A DNA stretch of 64,000 nt, from NCBI GenBank assembly GCA_026168455.1, contig CM047428.1, forward strand, positions 4,814,443 through 4,878,442, in the 5' to 3' direction. Of this stretch, positions 37,556 through 50,126 are shown one piece after another. Each line of letters opens with the position of its first letter. Within the stretch, counting starts at the first letter, position 1. The stretch is from Theocolax elegans (Eukaryota > Arthropoda > Insecta > Hymenoptera > Cerocephalidae). Under the pieces are notes generated by a model that was not told the DNA's origin, searched no databases, and saw only the letters and a list, made by a program, of their open reading frames with translations. The position numbers were made by a program, and so were the translations under genes.

Positions 37556-38299
37556 TTAAGGCGATGTGATACCCAAATTACAGGAACCTATATCTAAAAT
37601 CCCAAAAATTTAAAAAACTAATGAAATTAAAAATCTGAAAAAATTTACAGGTAATGTTGAAAGCAAATAGAATACCGATAATAAAATGAATTAATTCGAT
37701 CTGACGGAGGCGACGGAAAAAAATCTTAAACGTAGATTTTTTGGCAACGTTTCGTTGGCGTGGTCTGCCAACCTCCTCAGGCTGTTTATTAAAAAAATTC
37801 ACAAAGTTATTTTTTATTAAAAATATATACAGAAAATTTTAATAAAAAATAACTTTGTGAATTTTTTTAATAAACAGCCTGAAGAGGTTGGCAGACCACG
37901 CCAACGAAACGTTGCAAAAAAATCTACGTTTAAGATTTTTTTTCCTTCGCCTCCGTCAGATCGAATCAATTCATTTTATTATCTATCACCATGGAGAGCG
38001 ATTATATTATTTACAATACAAATAGAATACCGTTACAGAGCGATTTTTTCAAAAGAATTAATTTAAAATGAATTATATGGAAATAACCACTTTTTGGTCG
38101 GTAATATATAGCTAAAAACAAAGCTGCACGGCTGCTCAAAAATCTCGTTGATTTATTGATAAAAAAATTTGAAAAAATTTATAGACTATCTTTAATGTAA
38201 ATACAACACCGTTACAGAGCGTTTTTTTCGATAAAGTATACTGTTTGCTTGAGAAAAAATAAATACTGATTTTGTTTTAATGGGTTTACATCTCCTTAA
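37556..38299. mobile_element. TTAA element present only in duplication copy 1
   Basis: It lies between TTAA at 37556-37559 and TTAA at 38296-38299. The ends are TTAAGGCGATGT and ACATCTCCTTAA. It is absent from copy 2, where the flanks meet at one TTAA (40289-40292). The body resembles its neighbour at 38296-38681 (ACCGTTACAGAGCG, a TCGGTAAT word, ATCTCGTTGATTTA) and additionally holds a long palindrome. A single TTAA in the empty site is the signature of piggyBac-type transposition. Confidence 0.85.
37678..37983. repeat. Near-perfect 306-bp palindrome inside the TTAA element
   Basis: Arms of about 145 bases are inverted around a short loop at about 37825-37838. Each arm contains GAGGTTGGCAGACCACGCC and GATCTGACGGAGGCGACGG-type sequence in opposite senses. 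A 29-residue open frame is therefore the same on both strands, which is a geometric consequence and not evidence of coding. Confidence 0.85.
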
Positions 38300-38681
38300 G
38301 GAGATGTTGAGGATCCTTGAGGAGAGCGATCTACCTCTAAAAACCCAAAAATTTTAAAAACTAATAAGATTAAAAATCTGAAAAAATTCACAGACAATAT
38401 TGAAAGCAAATAAAATACCGTTACAGAGCGATTTTTGAAAAATTTTAACTTTATATTAATTAGTAATTAATTATTACTTTTCGTCGGTAATGATTATGTG
38501 TAAAATTGATCTTTGCGGCTGCCCGAAAATCTCGATCATTTAATGAAAACAAATTTAAAAAAAATTCACACGTACTATTCGAAGCAATTAGAAAAGCGTT
38601 ACAGAGAGATTTTTTTAACACAGTCGACCCATTATTAATTAAAAAATAGGTAGATTCCTTTTTAGTTTAGCATCTCCTTAA
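38296..38681. mobile_element. TTAA element shared by both duplication copies
   Basis: The ends are TTAAGGAGATGTTGAGG and TTTAGCATCTCCTTAA. It shares its left TTAA with the element at 37556-38299. The same element occupies 40289-40675 in copy 2, so it was in place before the duplication. It is 386 bp and non-coding. Confidence 0.8.
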
Positions 38682-39444
38682 GATTACTATGCTGAATAAC
38701 AGTAATTAATTTGGGAGAATTTACTTCCTTCGAAACTTAGATACGAGATCGAAACGTATTTTTATAAAGAAAAATTTGAGTATATTTTTTACTACGTAAC
38801 TTTCACTAACGTGGGACTTCACGGACTATCAAAACGCAAAAGAATTACTGAACTTTTAGTAAAAATATTATTAGACGTCTCAGTAAAAATTGATAGAAAG
38901 TTCAGTAACAAATTCACTAAAAACTCAGTCGTTTATTGGTTTTTGGCAGTCTCTTACGACGTTACATCAGTTAAATTTTAGTAAAATTTACAGAAAATTT
39001 TGGTAAAATTTACGAAAAATTGCCTCACCGTGATAATTTAATTTAACGCATTGTATAACGTTCAACATCGCCTGAAAAAAAAAAAATAAAAAAATTGTGT
39101 AGTAAATGGATCTGTACCGCTTGTGCAGGACATAACGCGTACAAACACCGTGCCAAATTTTGAAATTAATCGGGCGAATAAATCGGTACAACCGCAAATC
39201 CAATTTCAACAATAATTGACAAAATTATTTGACATATGAAATAGCGTTATAATTATTATACGATACTCCGGGGAACGTGCAGTAATATCTCGGGTGCACA
39301 TTTATTAGAAATTTGATTTCTCGAAGCTTCGGTAAGTTTGAAGATAAAATTCATCGGCATTCAGGAATTCGTTCGGATATTAATTCCCAGTCTTTTCCGC
39401 CTCGTGATAATTATTAATCAACGTAATAACACTATTAAATTACG

Positions 39445-41434
39445 TGCCAGAGTTTCACAGTATTTCTACGAATCTACATTATGTAGCGTAATAAATGTCT
39501 ACCGCTACTTTATTCTGTACAATCTAACCATAAGTATACATTTATTTACCTGAGTTAATAATAATAATTATTTTTTTTTATTTGACAGATTTTATCTTTA
39601 TTTAAGGGTAGGTATGGTTAGAAAATATTTTTGTAATTTTTATAAAATATTAGAAATGTCGTCTTTATCAAATATATTATAAAAATATTCTTTATTGATG
39701 ATTACTAACACCCAAATTTAAATATTTAACAAAATAGGCCTAAAACAGTTACAAATTCGAAAAACTCCTTGCAGGATAAAAGTTATCAAAGGACTCCGAT
39801 GAAAAGTATTCAAACTTATACATCCAAGAGCTTTAACTTTACACAGCGAATAAGGTTTATCTAGAAAAATGCACTTTCTGGCTCGACAAACCTAATTAGT
39901 TTAAATAATTCCTTAAAAAATGTAAGATTTTTCATTACAAAATAGTAATAAAAATGACACATTTAATTTTAAACAAAAAAGGCTGTGTAACTTTATGATT
40001 CATACATACCTCAAGGTGTGTGCAAAATTTCAGGAGCCTACGATTAAAATTATCCTGCAAGGAATCTTTTAAAGGTATAAAAAATAGTTTTTCAATTATT
40101 TAGCTTTAAAAATAAAAATACATGACTTATTGCATTGACTGAAGATTATTTAATGCTGAAATTATGTAAGCACATAATAAGCTTTATAATATTAAACGTT
40201 AATTACGCATATTCTAGGTAACATTTAAAACTTGTTTCTAAAATAAAAAAAAATTGATTTTTTTTTAATTTTCGACCATACTCTACCCTTAAGGAGATGT
40301 TGAGGATCCTTGAGGAGAGCGACCTACCTCTAAAAACCCAAAAATTTTAAAAACTAATGAGATTAAAAATCTGAAAAAATTCACAGACAATATTGAAAGC
40401 AAATAAAATACCGTTACAGAGCGATTTTTGAAAAATTTTAACTTTATATTAATTAGTAATTAATTATTACTTTTCGTCGGTAATGATTATGTGTAAAATT
40501 GATCTTTGCGGCTGCCCGAAAATCTCGATCATTTAATGAAAACAAATTTAAAAAAAATTCACACGTACTATTCGAAGCAATTAGAAAAGCGTTACAGAGA
40601 GATTTTTTTAACACAGTCGACCCATTCTTAATTAAAAAATAGGTAGATTCCTTTTTTAGTTTAGCATCTCCTTAAGATTACTATGCTGAATAACAGTAAT
40701 TAATTTGGGAGAATTTACTTCCTTCGAAACTTAGATACGAGATCGAAACGTATTTTTATAAAGAAAAATTTGAGTATATTTTTTACTACGTAACTTTCAC
40801 TAACGTGGGACTTCACGGACTATCAAAACGCAAAAGAATTACTGAACTTTTAGTAAAAATATTATTAGACGTCTCAGTAAAAATTGATAGAAAGTTCAGT
40901 AACAAATTCACTAAAAACTCAGTCGTTTATTGGTTTTTGGCAGTCTCTTACGACGTTACAGTTAAATTTTAGTAAAATTTACAGAAAATTTTGGTAAAAT
41001 TTACGAAAACTTGCCTCACCGTGATAATTTAATTTAACGCATTGTATAACGTTCAACATCGCCTGAAAAAAAAAATAAAAAAATTGTGTAGTAAATGGAC
41101 CTGTACCGCTTGTGCAGGACATAACGCGTACAAACACCGTGCCAAATTTTGAAATTAATCGGGCGAGTAAATCGGTACACCGCAAATCCAATTTCAACAA
41201 TAATTGACAAAATTATTTGACATATGAAATAGCGTTATAATTATTATACGATACTCCGGGGAACGTGCAGTAATATCTCGGGTGCACATTTATTAGAAAT
41301 TTGATTTCTCGAAGCTTCGGTAAGTTTGAAGATAAAATTCATCGGCATTCAGGAATTCGTTCGGATATTAATTCCCAGTCTTTTCCGCCTCGTGATAATT
41401 ATTAATAAACGTAATAACACTATTAAAATTCGTG
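39445..41434. repeat. Tandem duplication II, copy 2 (empty TTAA site)
   Basis: It matches 36687-39444 but lacks the 740-bp insertion: ACTCTACCC is followed directly by TTAAGGAGATGTTGAGG at 40289. The copy ends near CACTATTAAAATTCGTG, where the sequence becomes unique. Confidence 0.9.
40289..40675. mobile_element. TTAA element, duplicate of 38296-38681
   Basis: Same ends and body as 38296-38681, with few differences. It lies in duplication copy 2. Confidence 0.8.
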
Positions 41435-43790
41435 TACTCGAGTCATTAAATCGTAGAAAATAGTGTAATAGTGACGAAACGTATTGAAAAATAATAATAA
41501 AAAGTATATATGTACTTCTTCTTTAAAACACATAGCCACACGCTATCGAAAACGCTTATTCACCGACCCTATCTACTATATTCGAGTTAAACTACACCTT
41601 ATGAAAAGTAATTGTATTCGATTTTCATGCCGTTATTGTAGTTTCAGGTCAGATACCGTCGACTATTAATCACTTCGACTTTCAGTTGAAAACATAATTA
41701 GGCAAATTATACGATATATGTTAAAATTTTTATATAATTATTGATGAAAAATACAAACGTTGATATATGTATCATCCACTCTCAATTACTATATTAATAT
41801 ATTAATATATAATTACAATGTTAATTCTAAGTTAAAAAAAAATATACGCCAAAGTACACGTTTTATGCATGTACAGGCGTTTGAAATTTAAAAAACCGCG
41901 AGGTGATGGCTAACAAAGATTTTACCTTGAAACTGCGAGACACGTAAAGTTGTAATAAAAATAAATAAATATTAAATAAACCGCATTATCTCGAACGATA
42001 TAAATCACCGGTTAATATATAAATTAACAATGGAAAATTAGAATGTTAACTTCAACGATACAATCGAATAAGACTATATAGTTTTAAAATTTAGCAAAAA
42101 TTATTAATAAAATATTATTATGCACAACGATAATATGAAAAAAAAAAATTCGTGTAATGTGAAAATGAATCTTAACGATAATCGAAAGGTATTAGAAAAA
42201 TAAGATTTATTATCCTAATGAAGAAATAAGTCAAGGGTCAGGTGCATATATATATACACACACACACACACCACACGCAAAAGTAGAAAGACGAACTCTT
42301 GTAGAGCACTACTGTGACCTCATTAACTCTAATTACAGAGCCGTAATAGGAATACATTTGCCGGAAAACCGGTGCGTGTCGCGTGGAAAGTTCGATGTTC
42401 TCGATTAGAAGCCTCTCGATTTGGTGACACGCGTTTAAAATCAAAAACACGAGATATTTTACCTCTCTTTTATATATATATATATATACATTACAATTTT
42501 TATTTATCGAAATTCCTCGAGTAACAACATAATTTGAATGTATAAATTAACAATTACCATTTCGATGGTGATTTAATATTGGGTTCAACCTGTTAATGTT
42601 AATATCTTAGGAGAAAATTTTCAAAGAATGTTACATAAAATACGTGAATTTATTATTATTTTTCTACACCGGAAAATTCCAATATGTAAAAAGAAATTTC
42701 TTAACAAAAATGACTGCGAGTGGTAAAGCGAAGACTTAAGTGTATTTCGATAAAAGTATTATAAAAAAAAGTGTGGGAGGGGAAGAAACAGATTGTTGTA
42801 AAAGAATATTTTTACTATGAAAATACGTTTCGCTACTTTTATGACTATGTTTAGAATTTTTATAGCACTTATGGTACCTTTTATCGAGGATCCTCAAGAT
42901 ATATACCATATTTGGAAAAATATATTTTCTTAAAACGTGTCATTTCAGATGCAACGATTGCCAATTTTTTTCTATTCTCTAATCTTACGTGATTATCCGC
43001 GTTCACAACCATGTATATCCAAATATAATTTTTTTCCGTGGAATTTAATAGAGCTTTAGACTGGCCGCGCGTATATATGTGTAATTCATTGTAATTGCGA
43101 TTTCTTTTTTTTTTTAATGCAGAAAAAAACTTTAATAAAATATACTTGACTTTTATGGATCGTTTTTATCCTAGTTGTTATAGGTATGAACATTAAAGTA
43201 AAATCGTAAATATACAGGTTTTAATTACTTCGAATTAACATTTTCTTTTTCCTTCCATGTATACAATGTATAATACACCTCTTACAACCCATTTATTAAG
43301 ATAAAATATTTGTCAAACAAGATTTTCATGCGCGTTAAATTATGTTATCGCGTAACGTTAATTTTAATATCGTAAAGCGAAATGTGATAAACTTATTATA
43401 TATACATATACATTTCCGACGTTTTACGTCCTGAAAGAATTTCGTATATAATATGCTAAACACGAGGATCGAGCAAATATATATATATACACCGTAAGTC
43501 CGTTCAAACCAGACACATAACGCCGTGAACATAAAGAAACGAGGAGTAAAATTGTGCGATTTTTATAATAGAAAAATTTATTATCCACCTAAAGTCAGTC
43601 CACTTAAGCAAATAAAAAAAAAGTGGCAGGATAAAGGTATGTATGTATATATATATATATACGCGACTCGGTGGAATTTATGTAATGGCACTCGTGGAGG
43701 CTCCTCAAGGCCAAAATTTATGTAACGCTCGAGGGTGAGCGCTTACGCAAGTGCAAAACCGGGCAAGAGATGCAGGGAGAATATAGTCCC

Positions 43791-43803
43791 GGGTCATTGA
43801 CCC
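43791..43803. promoter_or_regulatory. Perfect inverted-repeat-1 ecdysone-response-type motif
   Basis: GGGTCA T TGACCC fits the EcR/USP consensus RGKTCANTGAMCY at every position and is fully palindromic. It lies in a GC-richer block (43660-44010). The match is direct; whether it is bound is unknown. Confidence 0.45.
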
Positions 43804-46800
43804 GAGGCACCGATTGAACGAGATCGGCGGAATCGAACATTCCTATACGAAAACAGCGTCGCGTGCCAATTTCCAGGACGGGTGCTCTGGAAACGAGGGA
43901 ATTTGCATAAAGAGAAATGGCTGCGTGTTTCGGGAAATCCTTACACCCTACGACCCGTCTGCTAGCGATCGTCTCCACCAACGGGAAATCGGGTCGAGAT
44001 GTGAGCGCGATTCGATGATTCTCAATGGCTCTATCTTTTTTTTTTTTCTTTCCCTGTAAGCTCAGTTGGGAAACGTCTTATCAGTCAAAGAAATTATACG
44101 CGATCGATATATTTTCTATCATCGTTTTTATATATAATTGAATGATAATAAAATAAAATAAAATAAAGTTAATGGATTGTGATATATTAAAAATTCTAAA
44201 ATCTTTTTTAGAATATTTTTAATGCTCGTGATGTTTAATTAACTCTATAATGTTAAAAAAAATTATAAAACATGTATATATATTTATACACGTACATTTC
44301 ACTTAGGCACTTAATTATTAATTTAATCGTTCGAGAAAATCGCCTTTTTAGAAATTTAATTTTGTTATTACGTAATAGAATTTTATACTTTATTTGTTAA
44401 CTATAAGCGTAAAATTTTATCCCTTGAATAGTGCTCATTTTCGAGAGCTTTCCAGTAATCTAATGTAACGTCAGTCAGAAAGTTAATTTAATAATATAAT
44501 GGAATTAATCAATTGTACCCATTTAACTTAAGATGGCAATTCAATTGAACGGATCACTTACTCGAACTGATTTTATCAACATTTAATACTAATTAAAAAA
44601 TAATCTACATCCTAAATTCCAACGGGTTATTCTTTTAAAAAAATCATTAAGAAGACAATATTTTTAATAATATATGTTTGAAACAAACTAATTTCGATTT
44701 ATTATAAAAAAAAATTATTTAATCACTCCTTAAGAGACAAATTGAGAATATTACGATTTACCAAATTATAGAAGAAAAAGAGAAATCAAAAAGAAAAAAA
44801 AATAAGCATGACCGACAAAGTACCGTCATGTCAAAGTCGATGACAAATTACGTAGTAGTGGCTCCCATGTCAGTGGCGTCGGTTGACAGCGATCAGTGCA
44901 AATTGGATAATCGTTCGGGATCATTGGACAATCGGTTGAACGAAGAAGAGAGGCGGGGGTAGGACTACCAGAAACTTCATCGTGGTATGACGGAAATGCA
45001 ATTATTTCCATGACTCCACCCTATAGGTCCTGCAATCGAATGCAGTATGGACACTTTTTCCCGTTCCGTCAAGCGCGTTATATACATATCCTATATATAT
45101 GAATAAGTAATATACGATTTTGGTAGAATTGTGCGAAGTGTCATATATGGGTACGAGAATAATTCAATGTGACGATTAATTAGACGTGCTGATGATTATC
45201 CATTTGAATTTTTATAGTTTTTATAATTTTTAATCGTGCGTTTCTCACACTGATATATATATATATATATAACAATTACATTCAAACAAATAATCTTTCA
45301 ACTAATCTTTTTCTGTTCAAATAATTTTTAATGTAATAATATAGTAATTTCATTCTATGTCATCTGCAAAATTCAATAAATTATACAAATTAATTATCTA
45401 ACCATATAATACAGACATAACATGCAAAACTATAAATAATTTTAAAGTATAGAATGATTGGATAGTTGTGATCAATGATAAATGGTATTTTGGAGTAATT
45501 GTTGAAATTGAAAAAGATAATTAATTAATTACTTATTCTCCAATATACAAAAAATTTTGTTGTATTTATTAAAATTATTAAAGTGTTGAGTTTTTTTTGT
45601 ATATTTGGAAATAAACTTGTGTTTAATATTGAGTATAAAACCCAAATAATTAGACTTGTCAAAAAGATAGTTTATAAAAATTAATATTTTATACCGAAAT
45701 GGAAAACATTTTTTATGTTTAAAAATCACGATATTTTCCACTCGAGTGTTACCAAATTGATCCGCCTTATAAATATACGAAAAAATACATGTATTTAGGA
45801 TAATATGACAAAAATTATAATTATATAATGAACATATAAAAAAATTCTATTATATGTAGTGACAAAACATTTGTTTAATATTTTTTATATATTTTAATTA
45901 TTTCAGCAACACATTTATAAATTATTTGGTTTTATGAACGAAATAAATATTTAGTAATTCACTCAATATTTTATTTAGTACTCATTATTATTTAAACATA
46001 ATAATATTTCATTTAACTGAAATATAAGATTATTCTATTACCTTAATTACATTTAAATATTGTATATTTATCTAAACAATACTATAATAAAAAAATAGAG
46101 TTTTTCCTTATTTTTATAAATACTGGCTTATTATAATTTTTAATGAAATAAATTTTGATACGAGTTTAAGGTTTCAAAAATAAAATGTAAAATGTTGTTT
46201 TAAAAATTAATTATTATTCTAACTTAAAAAAAATGTTCTATTTTATAAAACCCGATTTGCAATTATTTTTATGGATTTTCTCATATATATAAACAAATAA
46301 ATCACTGCTTAAAAAGTTAAAATTATCATTGCACCAATATATTTTTAGAATCGAGAGAGCAAGATATAATCAGGAGTAAAATTAAATTACTCCTAAAAAA
46401 GGAAGAGAGAGAAAATCGTATAGTTATTAAAAGACTCATGCAATTATGATAACCGAGTGAATATTAAAAAACGAATCGATTAATCGGACCACTCATTTAC
46501 GAAATAAATAATGAAAAAAGAAATAGCTTCCGGGCAATACTGCACGTGGGTCGAAATAAATTGAAACCGGATGTTTCATTGTACAACGAACAATATTTAA
46601 ACGACGTACATATCTGGATTGTTTCACCCACGATCAGTGCGGTGATCGATAATTCAGAATGCTGCATATATAAACCACCGAAAAGCACCTCACGCGTTGG
46701 TAGGATACACGTGGAGGAAGTAAAAAACCGTAGGGAAGGAAAAACAAGTGGGACGTAGAAGAAGAAGAAGAAGAAGCGGAAGCACACGTTTCTCTCACCC

Positions 46801-47605
46801 AAGTTCCGTACTCGAATTCCGCTAAATAATTTAACTAGGGGGCGGACGGTTTTCCGCGGTCGCCACGCTTTTTTACCCGTCTCATCGAGTAACACGTGCT
46901 AAGCTCGGTTTCGTTTTTGGCTGGCCCGCGTTTGTCGAGAACCGGAAATTGTTTCCAACTGTTGGCTCGTTGTTCGATTATATGTCTTTCTCTCGGCTCT
47001 TTGTTCTTTCGAACCCCCCCTTTTTTTTCTCTTCTCCATAGGTAAAGCTTTTTGTCAGATTTTACTCGGGAGTACGTGTACTTTTTTTTCGAGCTTTACA
47101 GTGCTTTTAAGATGGATTCTTGAAGCTTGTACGAAATAATGAAATTTTTCTTTCGACAATGTGAAATAGGAAAAAGTATTTGTTATAGAGTAATCTTCAT
47201 TCGTTATGAGTTAACAAGACCGAACGTTATAGTTCGCTAAATCAAAATATTATTTTTCAATTTGCGAACTGATGAATTGCAATTATACTATAACGAATCG
47301 AATACTATTTTTACCACAATTATTTACATTTACCATTGTACGTTTATTTTAGTGATAGTATTTTAGTGATAATTATACACATTTTATATCGCTAATGCTA
47401 TGCGATATTAGAAGACGGTATACCTAAAGAAATATCTTCTCTTGTAATTTTAAAAAGTTATACAAAATAATTAGGGTATTAAAATGTTAAGAATAAAATA
47501 AAAGTTTAGTATTAATTGTAATACTGATTATATTAATATCTGCCTATTAATATTGTCTTACAGATATAATTATTATTTAAATAAAAGTCTCTTATGCATT
47601 ATTTA

Positions 47606-47634
47606 CCCCGCCCGCCCCCCCCCCCCTCCTCCCC
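47606..47634 (-). repeat. Poly-C tract; predicted G-quadruplex on the minus strand
   Basis: CCCCGCCCG is followed by a run of about 12 C, then TCCTCCCC. The minus strand has at least four G-runs with one- or two-base loops. The long C-run is also a likely place for length errors. Confidence 0.5.
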
Positions 47635-49157
47635 AATGACTTTTTCGAACTAATCGAAATTTCGATTAAACATTATATAAAATATACGTAGTTTGCGTTA
47701 TTTGTTTTAGTGCAGTAATTAATTTTATTAATTGTTTATTTTTTCAAAAAAAAAGTTACATTTAAATACTTATATTAAATTATATAAATATATCGTACAT
47801 TATTAGTAATTTTCAAGAAATTTCCCAATAACCATAATAAAATTCCCAAAAACTAACATTAATCAACAATAAACGAGCACACACGAATAAAGACTTGTAT
47901 GTTAACCAATAAGCCAATAACCACATTACAACATGTGTTTGTGCAGCGTACGTACATGTGTTTCTGTAATTTTTAATTGTTTGGCTAAATAAAATTATTT
48001 TTGGGGAGTCAAATAACGAATAAGATCCAAATATAATTCATATAATTAAAATATAATATAAAATCATGCATATAAAGAAATCACGTATATTTATATATAC
48101 ACGTACATATATATATATACTCAATTATGAATGTATATAATATTCCTTGTGTATATAATATACGATGACATTTTACCTAATAATTGAACCTTTTCGCTTG
48201 ATAATTACACTAGTACCTAAAAGTCAATAAAACCGTATATATCTATTTACGAAGTGTGAGTGTATGGGTATGCACTTCTCGATCATACGTAAATTACATA
48301 TACGAGCCTAAATTGCACCTCGCTTCTTGTACTAATTTTCTAGTGCTCTTAGATGGAAAATCAAAATTTCAATTTGATACGAAGTTCAACGGTTAATTTC
48401 CTCATCGAGTTAATTAATGCACGATAAAAGGAAATGCCGGAGGTGTGCGCTAAAAGCTCTCCTTCAAAGCGCGGGCACTCGCATGCCACCCATAGTGTCA
48501 TAAATCGCACCGTTATATCTATCTATATATCTATATATCTATATGTCTATATCCACACACACACGCACATGTGCGCCTTGGTGAATCAACGAATAAAAAA
48601 TAGTAAATATATATATATATATACATCATGAAATTTAACGTTATACCCAAGCTTTTCTAAATTATCAAGATTCGATCTCGCGGAAGTTTGTTCATGCAAT
48701 GCGTTAAGTTGAATCACCCGTACGACGGAGACATGAATTTTACGCTCCGATTATGCCGGATTTAACTTGCTTTAAGACGTTCAAGTGACGTTAATTTTAT
48801 CTATCTGTGTGTGAATATGCATATACATATATATATTTGTAATTTCGTTTAATTAAATACCCCGCGATTTTGGGGTTGATTTAATAATCGAAATGATTTT
48901 ACGTCACTATAATCGAAACTTGACTCAATTATTATATTGACGTTTTCGACGTTAAATTACGCCTGCACTCACTCAAACTTTTTTAATATTCAATCACATG
49001 TCTCGTACGTTGAAATATCTTAATTGTATTTTCACTTACAATCAGATTCTTTTTTTTTTTGCTCGACAAATACGTTCCTTTGGGTATGTTAAACATATAC
49101 AAAAAGGAAATCACTAACAATTAATTGGCACGTACCTTCCTCAAAATTAATATACAA

Positions 49158-49382
49158 CACTGAGAAAAATGGTGCAGTAAAAATTACTATATTTTATAAC
49201 GTAGGGCTATACTTGGAATATCACAATATTTTCTATATTATATAGTAATTTGTTTATATAAATATTATTAAAAAATACGACATACACGCTAATATTTCCT
49301 ATAAAATATAAAATTATGATAATCCAAGTATATTTCTACGTCGCTTTAACAATATTGTCATTTTTAATATACTATGTTTCCC
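49158..49382. mobile_element. CACTGAGAAAA-type MITE
   Basis: It starts CACTGAGAAAAATGG. Inner arms CGTAGGGCTATACTTGGAAT and the inverted ATCCAAGTATATTTCTACG match with a few changes. It shares the terminal CACTGAGAAAA with 50277-50478 and 33675-34151, but the body differs. Confidence 0.5.
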
Positions 49383-49937
49383 AAAAAGTATCTATTCTAT
49401 TTCTTTAAATATGAAATAGTGAAAAGTCGGTCAAGTGATTATTCAATAATCAGTAATAGTGACTGACTTTTTACTGCATAATTAATGAATATTCGCTAAT
49501 TGATATTTACAGAGTAATATGGAATTTAAATAATCATAGTAATTTTATCCATTGCTTTTAAAGTTATTTATGGCAAAATGATTTAAAAATGATTAAAAAA
49601 AATATTGAAAATTTGTATCACATACATTCCACACAAAAATATATTCCATACTACAAAATAAAATACTCGTAATATAACACATTTATTAAAATAACAATAT
49701 TCGATCTCTCAAACGTTATAATTTCAATAATATTTTCATATAGAAATAAGGAACAGAGAACTACTCACTAAATAAAAGTCATATTATCAATACTGCAATA
49801 TAGGACGATTCCATTAAACAAAACCTTCTCGAAAAAACCCGCAACAGTATACGTGATAATCGATAATGATAATAATAACAATAATCAAGTATATATAATT
49901 GTAAGATGAAAGTCAACGTTATCTGCATTATCCACAG
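49383..49937. other. Non-coding flank upstream of the host exon
   Basis: AT-rich and without repeats of note. It is presumably intron, because a strong acceptor ends it at 49937. An ATG at 49906 is out of frame with the exon. Confidence 0.5.
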
Positions 49938-50126
49938 GTGTAAATCGCGAATCCGCTGAGTCGACGGAGGTTGAAAATAATGATGACAAACTGGTTGTTG
50001 TTGTACCATCCCGTAGTAACATTTTCGACGATTTGGGTGACGATGACAACGAATCCGGATATCCATTCTCTTTCCCTAGTTTCAAATTCCGCAACCCGTA
50101 TGAGGGCCTCTTCACTAGGATGCAGG
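49938..50126 (+). CDS. Internal coding exon of a host gene, possibly icarapin-like secreted protein
   Basis: A 189-base exon lies between an acceptor (ATTATCCACAG, ending 49937) and a consensus donor (G|GTAAGT at 50127). Entry and exit phases are compatible (two bases, 62 codons, one base). The frame has no stop and reads VNRESAESTEVENN, then DDKLVVVVPSRSNIFDDLGD, then GYPFSFPSFKFRNPYEG and LFTRMQ. It is acidic, with a V-run followed by PS and an FP/F-rich end. This arrangement recalls the conserved central part of insect icarapin-like secreted proteins (a family that includes a bee venom allergen), but that is a weak resemblance from memory and not a domain match. No signal-peptide exon or downstream exon was identified, so the gene must have long introns or extend outside the window. 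Its composition and splice sites make it the most credible host coding sequence here. Confidence 0.6.

Larger units (their letters stand above)
36687..39444. repeat. Tandem duplication II, copy 1, with a TTAA insertion
   Basis: It begins TGCCAGAGTTTCAC and matches 39445-41434 in order, except that 740 bases (a TTAA element) are present only here. Without it the unit is about 2.0 kb. The copies differ by small indels. I see no gene; short frames on the minus strand at 38988-39212 recur in copy 2 but read across an oligo-T run and carry no domain. Confidence 0.9.
41435..49157. other. Long interval without a supported gene
   Basis: Mostly AT-rich. GC-richer patches at 43660-44010, 44820-45060 and 46500-46960 hold short frames. 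The one at 44828-44961 (MSKSMTNYVVVAPMSVASVD) and the one at 46546-46758 look somewhat protein-like but have no recognisable domain. A perfect ecdysone-type palindrome sits at 43791-43803. Simple repeats include (AC)n at 42257-42272, an ATAAA run at 44148-44166, GAA repeats at 46757-46777 and a C-tract at 47606-47634. Confidence 0.4.

Noticed and set aside
37578..38066. Identical 29-residue start on both strands (MNFFNKQPEEVG)
   Set aside because: It is a consequence of the 306-bp palindrome, not two genes.
38988..39212. 74-codon minus frame repeated at 40979-41200
   Set aside because: It recurs only because the DNA is duplicated, and the reading differs between copies after single-base indels. 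It passes through an oligo-T run giving poly-Phe.
46546..46758. 70-codon plus frame MGRNKLKPDVSLYNEQYLND
   Set aside because: It looks partly protein-like, but there is no homologue I recognise, it contains a TATATAAA run, and no splice or poly(A) context supports it.
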